From: Anaerolineae bacterium
Lineage (GTDB): Bacteria > Chloroflexota > Anaerolineae > Aggregatilineales > Aggregatilineaceae
Assembly (NCBI GenBank): GCA_023382715.1
Contig: JAHDWP010000001.1
Coordinates: 339,471-403,470 of the forward strand
Direction of reading: 5' to 3'
DNA: 64,000 bases
A program made the translations under genes and the position numbers. Below the pieces are notes generated by a model that ran no database searches, was not told the origin of the DNA, and saw nothing but the letters and a program-made list of their open reading frames with translations. Below are positions 53,611-62,576 of this stretch, piece after piece. Positions within the stretch are counted from its first letter, which is position 1, and every line of letters starts with the position of its first letter.

Positions 53611-53648
53611 AGAAAACGGGGCCGGGAACGCCCTTCCGCGCCCGGCCC
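53611..53648 (-). terminator. Rho-independent terminator after hpf
   Basis: On the minus strand, an 8-bp GC stem (53648-53641 with 53626-53619) and a 14-nt loop are followed by CGTTTTCTT. It lies 20 bp after the hpf stop and closes the long unit that begins with the response regulator near 63300. Confidence 0.75.
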
Positions 53649-53668
53649 AGGCTTGCACACTCAGCTCG

Positions 53669-54247
53669 TCACTCCGTCTGCGGCTCCAGCACGCCGTAAT
53701 TGCCGTCCTCACGCCGGTAGAGCACGCCGATCTTGGCCGTGTCTGCGTTGTAGAAGATGAAGAAATTGTGGCCGAGCAGCTCCATCTGGTCAATCGCTTC
53801 ATCTTCGCTCATGGGCACCAGCATCACCGCCTTGCGGCGTACAATGGACGTCTTCTCCTCCGCTTCTTCTTCGGCCACCTGGCCGGGCACCGGCTCGACC
53901 GATTGCAGGGCCTGCTCCGACTCGTAGAAACGGCTGGCGCCGCGCGGCTTGCGCTTGCCCTTGTACCGCTCGATCTGACGATACATCTTATCCAGCGCCA
54001 CGTCCAGCGCCGCGTAAATATCAGGCTGCCGCTTTTCTTCCGAGCGCAGAATCGCCCCGCGCGTGTTGCGCAGGGTCAGTTGAGCGATGCACTGATCCAT
54101 GCCCTGCTTGCGCCGCTCAATAGCCAGGTCCACACGTACTTCGTGAATATTCGGCAGATAGCGATCCAGTCTGCTCACTTTCTTTTCAACATGCTCCTGC
54201 AAGCGAGGCGTCACATCAACATTTCGCGTGTGTATCTTGAGTTCCAT
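53669..54247 (-). CDS. hpf: Ribosome hibernation-promoting factor, long form
   Basis: A 192-residue long-form HPF that dimerises ribosomes into inactive 100S particles. The N-terminal S30AE domain runs from MELKIHTRNVDVTPRLQEHV to about residue 100. An acidic linker (VAEEEAEEKTS) follows, then the C-terminal dimerisation domain (RRKAVMLVPMSEDEAIDQME; FFIFYNADTAKIGVLYRR). The ATG at 54247 has GGAGCGGG upstream; an earlier in-frame start overlaps comF. It lies 31 bp after comF. Confidence 0.96.
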   Translation of the reverse strand: MELKIHTRNVDVTPRLQEHVEKKVSRLDRYLPNIHEVRVDLAIERRKQGMDQCIAQLTLRNTRGAILRSEEKRQPDIYAALDVALDKMYRQIERYKGKRKPRGASRFYESEQALQSVEPVPGQVAEEEAEEKTSIVRRKAVMLVPMSEDEAIDQMELLGHNFFIFYNADTAKIGVLYRREDGNYGVLEPQTE

Positions 54248-54278
54248 AACCCGCTCCTTTGCAGTGTGGCGATTGCGC

Positions 54279-55040
54279 TCACTCCTCAGCAGGTGAGGCA
54301 TGCCCACCCGCGTCAGCAGCCTTGTAGACTGCGCTGGCCAGCACCAGGCCATAGACGCGCCGCGCGCCCGACGCTCGCAGCGCCTCCGCACAGGCTGCCA
54401 GCGTAGCCCCTGTCGTCAGCACATCATCAACGAGGACTATACTCAGATTATCAACACGCAGAGGGTCTGCTGCAAAAGCTCCGGCCACATTCTCCCGGCG
54501 AGCCTGCGCATCCAGGTGTGTCTGCGTCTCGGTGTGGCGCACGCGCGCAACGGCCCCTTCCACATAAGGCTGACCGATCAGGCTGGCCACCTGGTTCGCC
54601 AGCAGTGCCGACTGGTTATAGCCGCGCTCCGCCTGCCGCCGGGCGTGCAGCGGGACCGCGCAGAAGAAGTCCGCCGTCCAGCCATCGCCCGGCCACGCCT
54701 CGGCCAGCAGCCTGCCCAACGGCTCGGCCATCCGCCGCACCCCCTGATACTTCAGGGCATAAATGGCGCTCATCGCCGGCCCTTCAAACACAGTGCGCGT
54801 GCGCACTGCGTCCAGCCCCGCCACCGCGCGCTGCGGCCCCGGCCCAAGCTGGGCCGTGCAGCGTTCGCACAGCAGACTCCCGATGCGCGTGCAGTGAACA
54901 CACTGTGGGGGATAGAGCAGGTCGAGCGCAGCCGTAACAACGCGCCGCGCCGTGAGCGCGAGTGGGCCTGCTGCCAAGCGGTCACGCAGCCCCTCCAGCC
55001 GCCGGTGCTGGCCGAGATGATCTTCGAACGAGCTTGTCAA
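54279..55040 (-). CDS. comF: ComF-family phosphoribosyltransferase-like protein
   Basis: A 253-residue protein of the competence ComF/GntX family. The N-terminal zinc motif is CVHC...CERC, and the C-terminal PRTase domain has IVLVDDVLTTGATL. ComF is needed for DNA uptake in several bacteria, perhaps acting in the cytoplasm on incoming DNA. It follows tadC after 31 bp and precedes hpf by 31 bp. The start is TTG at 55040 with a weak ribosome site; the true start could be somewhat later. Confidence 0.9.
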   Translation of the reverse strand: MTSSFEDHLGQHRRLEGLRDRLAAGPLALTARRVVTAALDLLYPPQCVHCTRIGSLLCERCTAQLGPGPQRAVAGLDAVRTRTVFEGPAMSAIYALKYQGVRRMAEPLGRLLAEAWPGDGWTADFFCAVPLHARRQAERGYNQSALLANQVASLIGQPYVEGAVARVRHTETQTHLDAQARRENVAGAFAADPLRVDNLSIVLVDDVLTTGATLAACAEALRASGARRVYGLVLASAVYKAADAGGHASPAEE

Positions 55041-55071
55041 TTCAATCTCAGACTCAGGTCGCCTGCGCCGA

Positions 55072-56013
55072 TCAAAAGCCGCCGAACACGCCAGACTCGA
55101 TGAGAATCACGACGGAAGGCCCCAGCAGCACGATCCACAGCGACGGGAACACCAGAAACACCATCGGAATCATCATCTTGACCGGCGCTTGCTGAGCCTT
55201 CTCCTGAGCGCGCTGGCGGCGCTTGACACGCATCTGGTCCGACTGGATGCGCAGAATCTTGGCGATGCTCACGCCAAGCTGTTCGGCCTGGACGAGCGCC
55301 GCCACGAAGCTGGTCACGTCGGGCACATCCATGCGATACGACATGTCGCGCAGGGCTTCGCTGCGCCGCTTGCCTAGTTGAATCTCCTGCAGCACGCGCC
55401 CAAAAGCGATCGCCAGGTCGTTATCCCACTTGGCGTAGACCTTGCTCATCGCCTGTTCAAAGCCCAGCCCGGCCTCCACGCAGATCGTCAGCAGGTCGAG
55501 CGCATCGGGCAGCGACTTCACAATAGCATCCTTGCGCCGGCTGATCTGCCCTTTGAGTTGCAGCATGGGCAGATAATAGCCGAGGAGCGCCCCGCCAACG
55601 GTCCCCATCGTCCCTTTGGCGACGCCCCAATCGGTGAACATGAAGAACAGCACGAACGCCCCAACGCCCATCACGAGAGTCAGGGCGATGCGCTGGCCGA
55701 AGAAGACCGCCGGCTCCATCGTCTGCGACTTGCCCGCCAGCTCGATCTGGCGGCGGATGCTCTCAATCTGGTTCTCTGGGGTGAATTTGATGGCAAAACG
55801 GGCGAGCGCCCGGTACGTGGGAATGATGACACGCTCGCGAGTGCTCAGCGACAGCTCGATCTGCTCCAGGCTGGCTGGCACATCGCGGTCTCCGTATTCG
55901 GCCAGCCGCTTCTCCAGCGGATTGTCGTCTGCTTTATCGCTGTGCCCAACCAGGATAAGCCCGCCGAGCAAGACCACGCCCGCCACAATCAGCGCCAGAA
56001 TCGTGATATCCAT
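55072..56013 (-). CDS. tadC: Tad pilus inner-membrane platform protein TadC
   Basis: A 313-residue type II secretion F-family protein. Membrane segments occur at about residues 3-23, 105-150 and 270-305. The central FSF domain reads KSLPDALDLLTICVEAGLGFEQAM and FVAALVQAEQLGVSIAKILR (two parts). It is paired with tadB as in Tad/Flp systems. The ATG at 56013 has GGGAGG upstream. Confidence 0.93.
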   Translation of the reverse strand: MDITILALIVAGVVLLGGLILVGHSDKADDNPLEKRLAEYGDRDVPASLEQIELSLSTRERVIIPTYRALARFAIKFTPENQIESIRRQIELAGKSQTMEPAVFFGQRIALTLVMGVGAFVLFFMFTDWGVAKGTMGTVGGALLGYYLPMLQLKGQISRRKDAIVKSLPDALDLLTICVEAGLGFEQAMSKVYAKWDNDLAIAFGRVLQEIQLGKRRSEALRDMSYRMDVPDVTSFVAALVQAEQLGVSIAKILRIQSDQMRVKRRQRAQEKAQQAPVKMMIPMVFLVFPSLWIVLLGPSVVILIESGVFGGF

Positions 56014-56052
56014 CCTACCCTCCCAAACGTGCGAGCGCGCTGTGAGCCTGTG

Positions 56053-57030
56053 TCAGTACTTGATATCCACGATCTTTTGGATAATCGCAGCACCTGTCGC
56101 AATCAGGCCCAATCCGCAGCCCAGCATGGGCCACCCGCACATGCGATTCTCAACGAGATTCGACATGTAGCCTGGACTCACCACATAGAGAAACAGCGTC
56201 AGGATGATCGGCAGTAACGAGATAAGCCAGCCCGTGATTCGGCCCTGGGCCGTCAGCACCGAGATTTCGCCCTTCAGCTTGATACGATCGCGGATCGTGT
56301 GGCTGATCGAGTCCAGAACCTCGGCCAGGTTGCCACCGACCTCGCGCTGAATATTGACCGCCGTGTTGACCAGGTCGAGATCATCGCTGGGCATGCGCGC
56401 CAGCAGGTGGTCGAGTGCATCATCCATAGGGATGCCAAGCTGCACCTCCATGACCACGCGCTTGAACTCCGACGACGTTGGCTCAGGCGCCTCGCGCGAG
56501 ATCGCCTCCATCGCCTGTAGCACCGCGTAGCCTGCGCGCAGAGCGTTCACCCACAGCGCCAGCGTATCAGGAAGCTGGTTTTCGAACGTCTTTAGACGCT
56601 TGGACTGTTTGCGCGCCACATAAAGACGGGGGAAGAAAAAGCCGGCAACCGCCGCGACTCCGCCACCAATTGGCGAGGCGAAGAGCACCATGCCGACGAG
56701 GAAACCGCCAATCCCCGTGATGACGTGCAGCGCCATAAACTCGGAGACGGTCAGCTTCAGGTCGGCCCGCGAAAGCTGCACGCGCCATTTCTGCGCAAAG
56801 CCCCGGTCGGCCAGCATGGCATCAAGCCGCCGGGTGATGAGGCTCGCCTCGTGTGCAGGATCGGGCTGCTGCAGGTCCTCGAAGTCCGCGAGCAGACTGC
56901 TGTATTCGGTGGTGTACCGTCCCAGTCGTTCTTCGATCTGCTCGCGCCGTTCTGCGCGAATGCTGACGATCCCGGCGATCAGGATGATCACCGCCAGGAC
57001 TCCCGCTGCGCCGGCTATCGCAATCTCCAT
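56053..57030 (-). CDS. tadB: Tad pilus inner-membrane platform protein TadB
   Basis: A 325-residue F-family platform protein with an N-terminal membrane segment, a central double segment near residues 105-140, and a C-terminal pair. The domain segment LPDTLALWVNALRAGYAVLQAME and LVNTAVNIQREVGGNLAEVL are typical. It lies 39 bp before tadC and 106 bp after tadA. Confidence 0.93.
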   Translation of the reverse strand: MEIAIAGAAGVLAVIILIAGIVSIRAERREQIEERLGRYTTEYSSLLADFEDLQQPDPAHEASLITRRLDAMLADRGFAQKWRVQLSRADLKLTVSEFMALHVITGIGGFLVGMVLFASPIGGGVAAVAGFFFPRLYVARKQSKRLKTFENQLPDTLALWVNALRAGYAVLQAMEAISREAPEPTSSEFKRVVMEVQLGIPMDDALDHLLARMPSDDLDLVNTAVNIQREVGGNLAEVLDSISHTIRDRIKLKGEISVLTAQGRITGWLISLLPIILTLFLYVVSPGYMSNLVENRMCGWPMLGCGLGLIATGAAIIQKIVDIKY

Positions 57031-57136
57031 AGGTGCCCGCCCTCCCCCACGGTGCCCTGCCCTGATCTGGCACAGTGTGTCAGTAGGAGCCTGGTGAGCC
57101 AGCCCCTACGGTGCTACTGCTGCATGGCGCTCGCCG

Positions 57137-58537
57137 TCAATAGCGCGAAACGCCAATTCCAAACACCGACGGTGGCAGGTGAATACCAGCCGCCTCGATC
57201 TTGTCAATGAACTTGGGGCGCAGCCCTGTCGGGCGGATGCGCCCGATGACCTTGCCAGCTTCCAGGCCGGTCTGCTCAAACTCAAAAATGTCGGACATCG
57301 TGATCACGTCACCTTCCATCCCCTGGATCTCGGTGACCTTAACCACCTTGCGCGTGCCGTCGCGCATCCGCTCCTGGTGAATGACCAGGTCGAGGGCCGA
57401 AGCCACCTGCTCGCGGATGGCGCGCACGGGCAGGTCCATGCCCGCCATCAAGCACATCGTTTCCAGGCGCGCCAGGGTGTCGCGCGGGCTGTTCGAGTGC
57501 GCCGTCGTCAGCGATCCTTCGTGACCAGTGTTCATCGCCTGGAGCATGTCCAGCGCCTCGCCTGCGCGGCACTCGCCCACCACGATCCGGTCGGGGCGCA
57601 TACGCAGCGAGTTGACGACCAGGTCGCGAATGCTGATCTCGCCGCGCCCCTCAATATTGGACGGGCGACTTTCCAGCGAGACGACATGCTCCTGCCGTAG
57701 CTGAAGCTCAGCGGCGTTCTCGATAGTGATGATCCGCTCGTCGTTCGGGATGAACCCAGACAGAACGTTGAGCAGAGTCGTCTTGCCAGAGCCAGTGCCG
57801 CCCGACACCACGATGTTCAGCCGGGCGATGACACACGCCCGCAGGAATTCTGCGATCTCGGGGCTGACAGAGCCGAAACGGATCAGGTCTTCCACCGTGA
57901 AAGGCCGCCGCGAGAACTTGCGGATAGTGATCGTCGGCCCGCACAGGCTGATCGGGCGGATGACCGCGTTGACGCGCGACCCGTCGGGCAGACGGGCATC
58001 CACTGTGGGCGAGCTTTCGTCAATACGACGGCCCAGCGGTGCCACGATGCGATCCAGCACGCGCAGGACATGATCTTCGTCTTCGAAGGTCACATTGGAG
58101 CGCAGGATGTTGCCGGCGCGCTCGATGTAGACGTTCTTGGGGCCATTGACCATGATCTCGGTGATCGTGTCGTCGGCGAGCAATGGCTCCAGCGGCCCGA
58201 AGCCCAGGATTTCGGCGACAATCGCCTCGAAAAGCTGTTGCCGCTCGGCGCGTCCCAGCACAATGCTTTCTTCATTGAGGATGGTCGTGAACAGCTCCTC
58301 AATGGTCGTCCGCACTTCGGGAGAACGCGGGTCCACGCTGGTGTCCAGCTCGGCCAACAGCTTGTTCTGGATGCGCACCTTCAGGTCCTGGTAACCGCTC
58401 CCTTCCCCACGACGGGCCGCGGCCACAGCCGAAGACGCTGCCGGCACCTGAGTTCGCCGGCGCACCTGTTCCAGCTTGGACTCGTCGGGGCTGTCCGGCC
58501 CCTGTCCGCCACGCTCAATACGCCGCAAAAGGGACAT
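57137..58537 (-). CDS. tadA: Tad pilus assembly ATPase TadA/CpaF
   Basis: A 466-residue secretion ATPase that powers pilus assembly. Walker A VVSGGTGSGKTTLLN is near residue 248. The His box, RMRPDRIVVGECRAGEALDML and MNTGHEGSLTTAHSN are typical of CpaF. The N-terminal 60 residues form a linker to the pilotin or receiver partner. The ATG at 58537 has GGAGG upstream. No Flp pilin, TadV peptidase or RcpA secretin is in this window. Confidence 0.95.
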   Translation of the reverse strand: MSLLRRIERGGQGPDSPDESKLEQVRRRTQVPAASSAVAAARRGEGSGYQDLKVRIQNKLLAELDTSVDPRSPEVRTTIEELFTTILNEESIVLGRAERQQLFEAIVAEILGFGPLEPLLADDTITEIMVNGPKNVYIERAGNILRSNVTFEDEDHVLRVLDRIVAPLGRRIDESSPTVDARLPDGSRVNAVIRPISLCGPTITIRKFSRRPFTVEDLIRFGSVSPEIAEFLRACVIARLNIVVSGGTGSGKTTLLNVLSGFIPNDERIITIENAAELQLRQEHVVSLESRPSNIEGRGEISIRDLVVNSLRMRPDRIVVGECRAGEALDMLQAMNTGHEGSLTTAHSNSPRDTLARLETMCLMAGMDLPVRAIREQVASALDLVIHQERMRDGTRKVVKVTEIQGMEGDVITMSDIFEFEQTGLEAGKVIGRIRPTGLRPKFIDKIEAAGIHLPPSVFGIGVSRY

Positions 58538-58601
58538 ATGCCGCCTCCACTCGTCTCAACCTTCGCCCGCCAATGCGTCCCACTTCCATTGTACACCCAT
58601 C

Positions 58602-59921
58602 CTACGAGCCGCCGAACAGCGCCCGTATGCCGCTCTTGGAGCGTTGTTCGCCCGTCTGGGGGCTTTCCTCTGGCGCCTTTTCCTGCTCCACCGTTTTGCG
58701 CACCAGCGCCGCCAGGTCTACCAGTTCCTTGCCCGGTGAGCGCGATTTCATCTTGGCTACCAGGGGCACGCCCTGGTTGACCGCCGTGAGCACCGCCTGA
58801 TCGTCGAGCGGGATGGCCGCGGCCACCGAATGCTTGAGATGCGTCTCAATTGAAGCGGTCGGCACAGCGCCGCGCCCGCGCTCTCGCTCTGGCACCACCC
58901 GGTTCAGCACAAAGAGCACCTTGTCCGACAGGCCTGCTGGTTCTTTAAGGCCGTCCAGGAGGTCCAGCACTTTGCGGATGTTGCGCACAGATGGAATCGT
59001 TGGGTTGGCCACCAGGATGATCCGCTCGGCGATATCGAACAGCTTCAGCGTGGTATCGTCATACTGGGTCGGCGTGTCAACCACGATGAAATCATACGAT
59101 TTCGCCAGCAGCTTGACGACCTCTTTCACAGCTTCCGACGTGATGTCATAGGCCATCTCCGGGTGCGGCGGAGCGACCAGCACCTTCAACCCGCTGCCAT
59201 GCGTCACCAGCACGCTATCAATCATTTCCTGGTCAATGTCGCTCACCGCCTTCGCCAGATCAGCAATGCTCGACGTGGATTGCACGTTCAGAAACGCATC
59301 CACATCGCCGAACTGAAGGTTGGCATCCACCAGCAGCACGCTGGTGTCGGAGCGCATCAGCGCAGCCGCTACGTTAGTGGCCAGCATCGTCACGCCCGCG
59401 CCCGCCTGTGGGCTGTACACAACGATGACGTGCCCGGCTCCTACTGACGGCGTGAGCGCGCTGCGCTTGGCCTCGCGCGACACAGCCGTCCGCAGCGAGG
59501 ACATCTGCACCTCTTGCTGGCGAATCGGCTCGTTGCGGTCGTAGACGCGCCGAATCGTCGCGTAAAGCTCTTCGCTGGAGACCGGCTTGGTGAGGAAGTC
59601 GCGCGCCCCGGCCAGCATCGCCTGGCGCAAATATCCCGACTCGTTCTGTACCGACATGATCACCACAGCGGCAGTGCGCACTGCCGTGCTGATCGCTTTG
59701 GTCGCCGTGATGCCGTCCATGTCGGGCATGTTGATGTCCATCAGCACCACATCGGGCTTGTGCTGCGTCGCCAGGTCTATCGCCTCGCGGCCCGTGCCAG
59801 CGCCATCCCCGCCCACGACCTCGATATCCGGCTCGAACGCGAGCAGCTTGCGGATGTTCTCGCGCGTATCCGGGATATCGTCCACGATCAGCACTTTGAT
59901 GACTTGCTTCTCACTGCTCAT
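58602..59921 (-). CDS. cpaE: CpaE/TadZ-like protein with receiver domain and MinD-like ATPase fold
   Basis: A 439-residue pilus-localisation protein. Residues 1-125 are a response-regulator receiver with phospho-acceptor Asp in LMDINMPDMDG and the Lys in LTKPVS. Residues about 160-400 are a MinD/ParA fold, but the deviant Walker A site reads SPQAGAGVTMLATN, lacking the signature lysines, so ATP hydrolysis is doubtful. The receiver may let the adjacent histidine kinase control pilus assembly. It lies 64 bp before tadA. Confidence 0.9.
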   Translation of the reverse strand: MSSEKQVIKVLIVDDIPDTRENIRKLLAFEPDIEVVGGDGAGTGREAIDLATQHKPDVVLMDINMPDMDGITATKAISTAVRTAAVVIMSVQNESGYLRQAMLAGARDFLTKPVSSEELYATIRRVYDRNEPIRQQEVQMSSLRTAVSREAKRSALTPSVGAGHVIVVYSPQAGAGVTMLATNVAAALMRSDTSVLLVDANLQFGDVDAFLNVQSTSSIADLAKAVSDIDQEMIDSVLVTHGSGLKVLVAPPHPEMAYDITSEAVKEVVKLLAKSYDFIVVDTPTQYDDTTLKLFDIAERIILVANPTIPSVRNIRKVLDLLDGLKEPAGLSDKVLFVLNRVVPERERGRGAVPTASIETHLKHSVAAAIPLDDQAVLTAVNQGVPLVAKMKSRSPGKELVDLAALVRKTVEQEKAPEESPQTGEQRSKSGIRALFGGS

Positions 59922-60066
59922 TGGTGTCTTCCCATCTCGCCGATCAGACCCTCTCTGGCTTCACCCCAGGCACGCCCCCAGTGACACGCGAAGGGCATGC
60001 GGACGCCAGCGCGAGCGCGTGCCCTTCATGCCATTTTAACGCAAAGACAATTATTCCGACACGCGC

Positions 60067-61269
60067 TTATTGTGTTGACGCTTCTACGCTCGACCTGGCC
60101 AGGAAGTCGTACAACCGCCCGATGTCGAACCGCCGCACACTGGTGATGGGCGGCTCCAGCGCATATTCGAGCGCGACGGGCGGCTGAGCGTTGTACGTCC
60201 GGATCATATAGTCAAGCGTCACCGGGTCGGTGGCCACTTCGGTTGTATCGCCAGCCGTGCGCAGCGCCAGCGTGATCGGAATCTGCGCGTCAACCGCCCA
60301 GGTCAGCACCAGCGCATCCTGCGGCGTCACGGCGAGAGTGATGATCAACGGCGCAAACGGCGTCACTGTAGGCAGCGGCGTCGTCGCTTGCCCACCTTCG
60401 CCAGGCGGCGGCAGAGTTTCGATCTGCTGAGGTGTCGGCGTCGCCCCGATGATGTCTCCACCCGGCGGGAAGTACCCCACACGCAACACCCAGGCGCCGG
60501 TCACCGTCCGCTGAGTCACCAGGCGCGGGCGCTGCGACGACTCACTGGGACTCAGCAGCACCCCTTCCGGCGAGAGCGTGCTCGCCTCTGGGCGGCCCTG
60601 GCGTGGCGAGCCGATGCTCAGCTCGCCCGTCTCCAGGCGCGTGATCAGCGAAACGTTATTGGGCATCCGGGTCTGGAAAGCAGGATCAACATCAATGTAG
60701 AGGAACGAGAGGATAACGTCCACGAAGTCGCCAGCCTGAATGCCATAGGCCACCTGCCCCACGCCGGTTGGATCAAGTGGGACAGAGATGGCCACGCGCG
60801 ACTCATCCCCTTCGAACGCGCGCATAAGAGCGGCGGCGTCCGACCCTGTACGGGCAACTTCGTACAGATTGGGCACCACCTGACGAGCCAGAATCGGAGA
60901 GCCGCGGAAGATCTCGGTGCGCGCCACCTGCCCGATCACATCCTCCAGTTCAGCGGCGGTGAAATAGTTGCCCGCTTCTGGCAACGCTTCCTGAGGCCAG
61001 GGCACCACACCGATGCCGTCAGGCGGGATCACGATCCCACGAGGCAAGTCCTGGACGGCGACCACGATCTCAACCATGTTGAGAGCGCGCATCCCGGCAT
61101 CCGGGGCTGTTATCCCTCCCCCCTGCTCGCCGCCCGTAACTTCCCCCCCCACCTCCGTGGCCTGGGCGACAGTCTCCTCGTCGCCACCATCGTCGCGCAT
61201 GAGGACGACAACCAGCACGACCACCAGCAGAATGATCGCGCCCAGTAGAATGAGCACCCGACCTCGCAT
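60067..61269 (-). CDS. cpaB: Flp pilus assembly protein CpaB
   Basis: A 400-residue protein with an N-terminal membrane anchor (LILLGAIILLVVVLVVVLM), an SAF domain (VVAVQDLPRGIVIPPDGIG) and the RcpC/CpaB body (VAISVPLDPTGVGQVAYGIQ; GDFVDVILSF). The C-terminal 200 residues include a Pro/Thr-rich linker and a domain of unclear function. In diderm bacteria CpaB interacts with the secretin; none is present here. The ATG at 61269 follows GGGAGG. It is upstream of cpaE by 145 bp. Confidence 0.88.
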   Translation of the reverse strand: MRGRVLILLGAIILLVVVLVVVLMRDDGGDEETVAQATEVGGEVTGGEQGGGITAPDAGMRALNMVEIVVAVQDLPRGIVIPPDGIGVVPWPQEALPEAGNYFTAAELEDVIGQVARTEIFRGSPILARQVVPNLYEVARTGSDAAALMRAFEGDESRVAISVPLDPTGVGQVAYGIQAGDFVDVILSFLYIDVDPAFQTRMPNNVSLITRLETGELSIGSPRQGRPEASTLSPEGVLLSPSESSQRPRLVTQRTVTGAWVLRVGYFPPGGDIIGATPTPQQIETLPPPGEGGQATTPLPTVTPFAPLIITLAVTPQDALVLTWAVDAQIPITLALRTAGDTTEVATDPVTLDYMIRTYNAQPPVALEYALEPPITSVRRFDIGRLYDFLARSSVEASTQ

Positions 61270-61457
61270 AGGGTTTCCTCCCGAATAGTCCGAACCGGCC
61301 CGGAGTTTGCATCAGGCCCCAATGGGTTGCTATCTAGTGTATTCCTATGGCAAAAATGCGCAAACAGGCCAAGAGTCCTATAACAGGCAGGGGCAGAGCG
61401 CTATCACGCAGCCCTGCCCCTGCAGAATACACACCGAAAGATGCCCGACCAGCGCCA

Positions 61458-62537
61458 TTAAACCGCCGGCAGCAAGATCACGAAGCGACTCACGTCCTCC
61501 TCCGTGCTCGTGATCTCCAGCGCGCCTCCTACCAACTCGATGCGCTCCTGAAGCGTGCGCAGGCCCAGGACATCGCTTTGCCCCGTATGAGAGAGCACCT
61601 CACCCGCATCGAAGCCGCGCCCGTCGTGCTCAATAGATGCCTTGAGCCATTCGGGGCCGACGTCCACCACAATGTTGATGGATTTCGCGCCCAGGTTATC
61701 GCGCGCGTTGCCCATCACAGCCTGGATCGAGCGGAACATCATGACCTCAATGTGACTCGGCAGCCGGCGCTCGTCTCCCACCACGCTCAGTTGCGTCTTG
61801 ATGCCTGTCTTATCTCCATAGGCCTCCGCATAGCGCCGGATGGTGGGCACCAGCCCCAGGTCGTCCAGCATCATCGGGCGCAAGTCGAAGATGAAATCGC
61901 GCACTTTCTGAAAGGTCGTGCTGGCCACCGTCTTCAGATTGCCCAGCTCCTCTTCAGCGCGATCGGGATTGCGGTCAAAGAGCCGCTGGCAAATCTCTGC
62001 CTGGAGGATGAAGTTGGTCAACGACTGCGCCGGCCCATCGTGCATTTGCCGGGCCAGCCGTTGGCGCTCGGCCTCCTGGGCCTCGACCACGTTGATGATC
62101 GCCCGCCGAGACAGGCGGCCCGCTTCCCCTTCGCTCTGTTCCGCCCCAGAAGCGATCACTGACCGGAACACGGCGTCTGGCCCCAGGCTGCGCACCAACC
62201 GCAGCAACCTGCCCAGCAACTCCTCGAAATGCTGCAATTCCTTGAGCGTGGCTTTGGCTTTCTCCAACTGCCCCTGCAACGTGAGCAGGCGCGTCTTAAT
62301 ATCCGATGCGCTATCATAGGCCGCCTTGATGTCGGCGCGGGGAATCGTGTCAAAATTCGTCTCCACGCGGCTGAGCTGCGCGCTGATCGCCACATGACGA
62401 TCGCGGATACGCCCCACTTCAAGCTGCGTCTGCTCGATCAACTGCTGGTTTTCCAGCACGCGCTTGCGAATGTTCTCGTACTCGATCTCGAATTCGCGCA
62501 GCACTTCGTCCTGGGGGACCGCAGCACCATGAGCCAT
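61458..62537 (-). CDS. DegS/NarX-type sensor histidine kinase
   Basis: A 359-residue cytoplasmic kinase. The first 115 residues are a coiled-coil signalling region. The HisKA_3 box reads ERQRLARQMHDGPAQSLTN with phospho-acceptor His near residue 166, and the HATPase domain has EHDGRGF and LGLRTLQER as its G1 and G2 motifs. There is no membrane segment, as in DegS. The ATG at 62537 has AGGAG 8 nt upstream; a GTG at 62543 is too close to it. It lies 39 bp after the response-regulator gene, forming a DegS-DegU-like pair at the head of the Tad operon. Confidence 0.92.
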   Translation of the reverse strand: MAHGAAVPQDEVLREFEIEYENIRKRVLENQQLIEQTQLEVGRIRDRHVAISAQLSRVETNFDTIPRADIKAAYDSASDIKTRLLTLQGQLEKAKATLKELQHFEELLGRLLRLVRSLGPDAVFRSVIASGAEQSEGEAGRLSRRAIINVVEAQEAERQRLARQMHDGPAQSLTNFILQAEICQRLFDRNPDRAEEELGNLKTVASTTFQKVRDFIFDLRPMMLDDLGLVPTIRRYAEAYGDKTGIKTQLSVVGDERRLPSHIEVMMFRSIQAVMGNARDNLGAKSINIVVDVGPEWLKASIEHDGRGFDAGEVLSHTGQSDVLGLRTLQERIELVGGALEITSTEEDVSRFVILLPAV

Positions 62538-62576
62538 CGCCACCGCTCCTCAGCTATTCGTTATCCGAACAAGTCA

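Noticed and set aside
61387-61423. Inverted repeat GCAGGGGCAG / CTGCCCCTGC between the kinase and cpaB
   Set aside because: It forms a stable stem but no T run follows on either strand, so a terminator is not supported; left as an unassigned stem.
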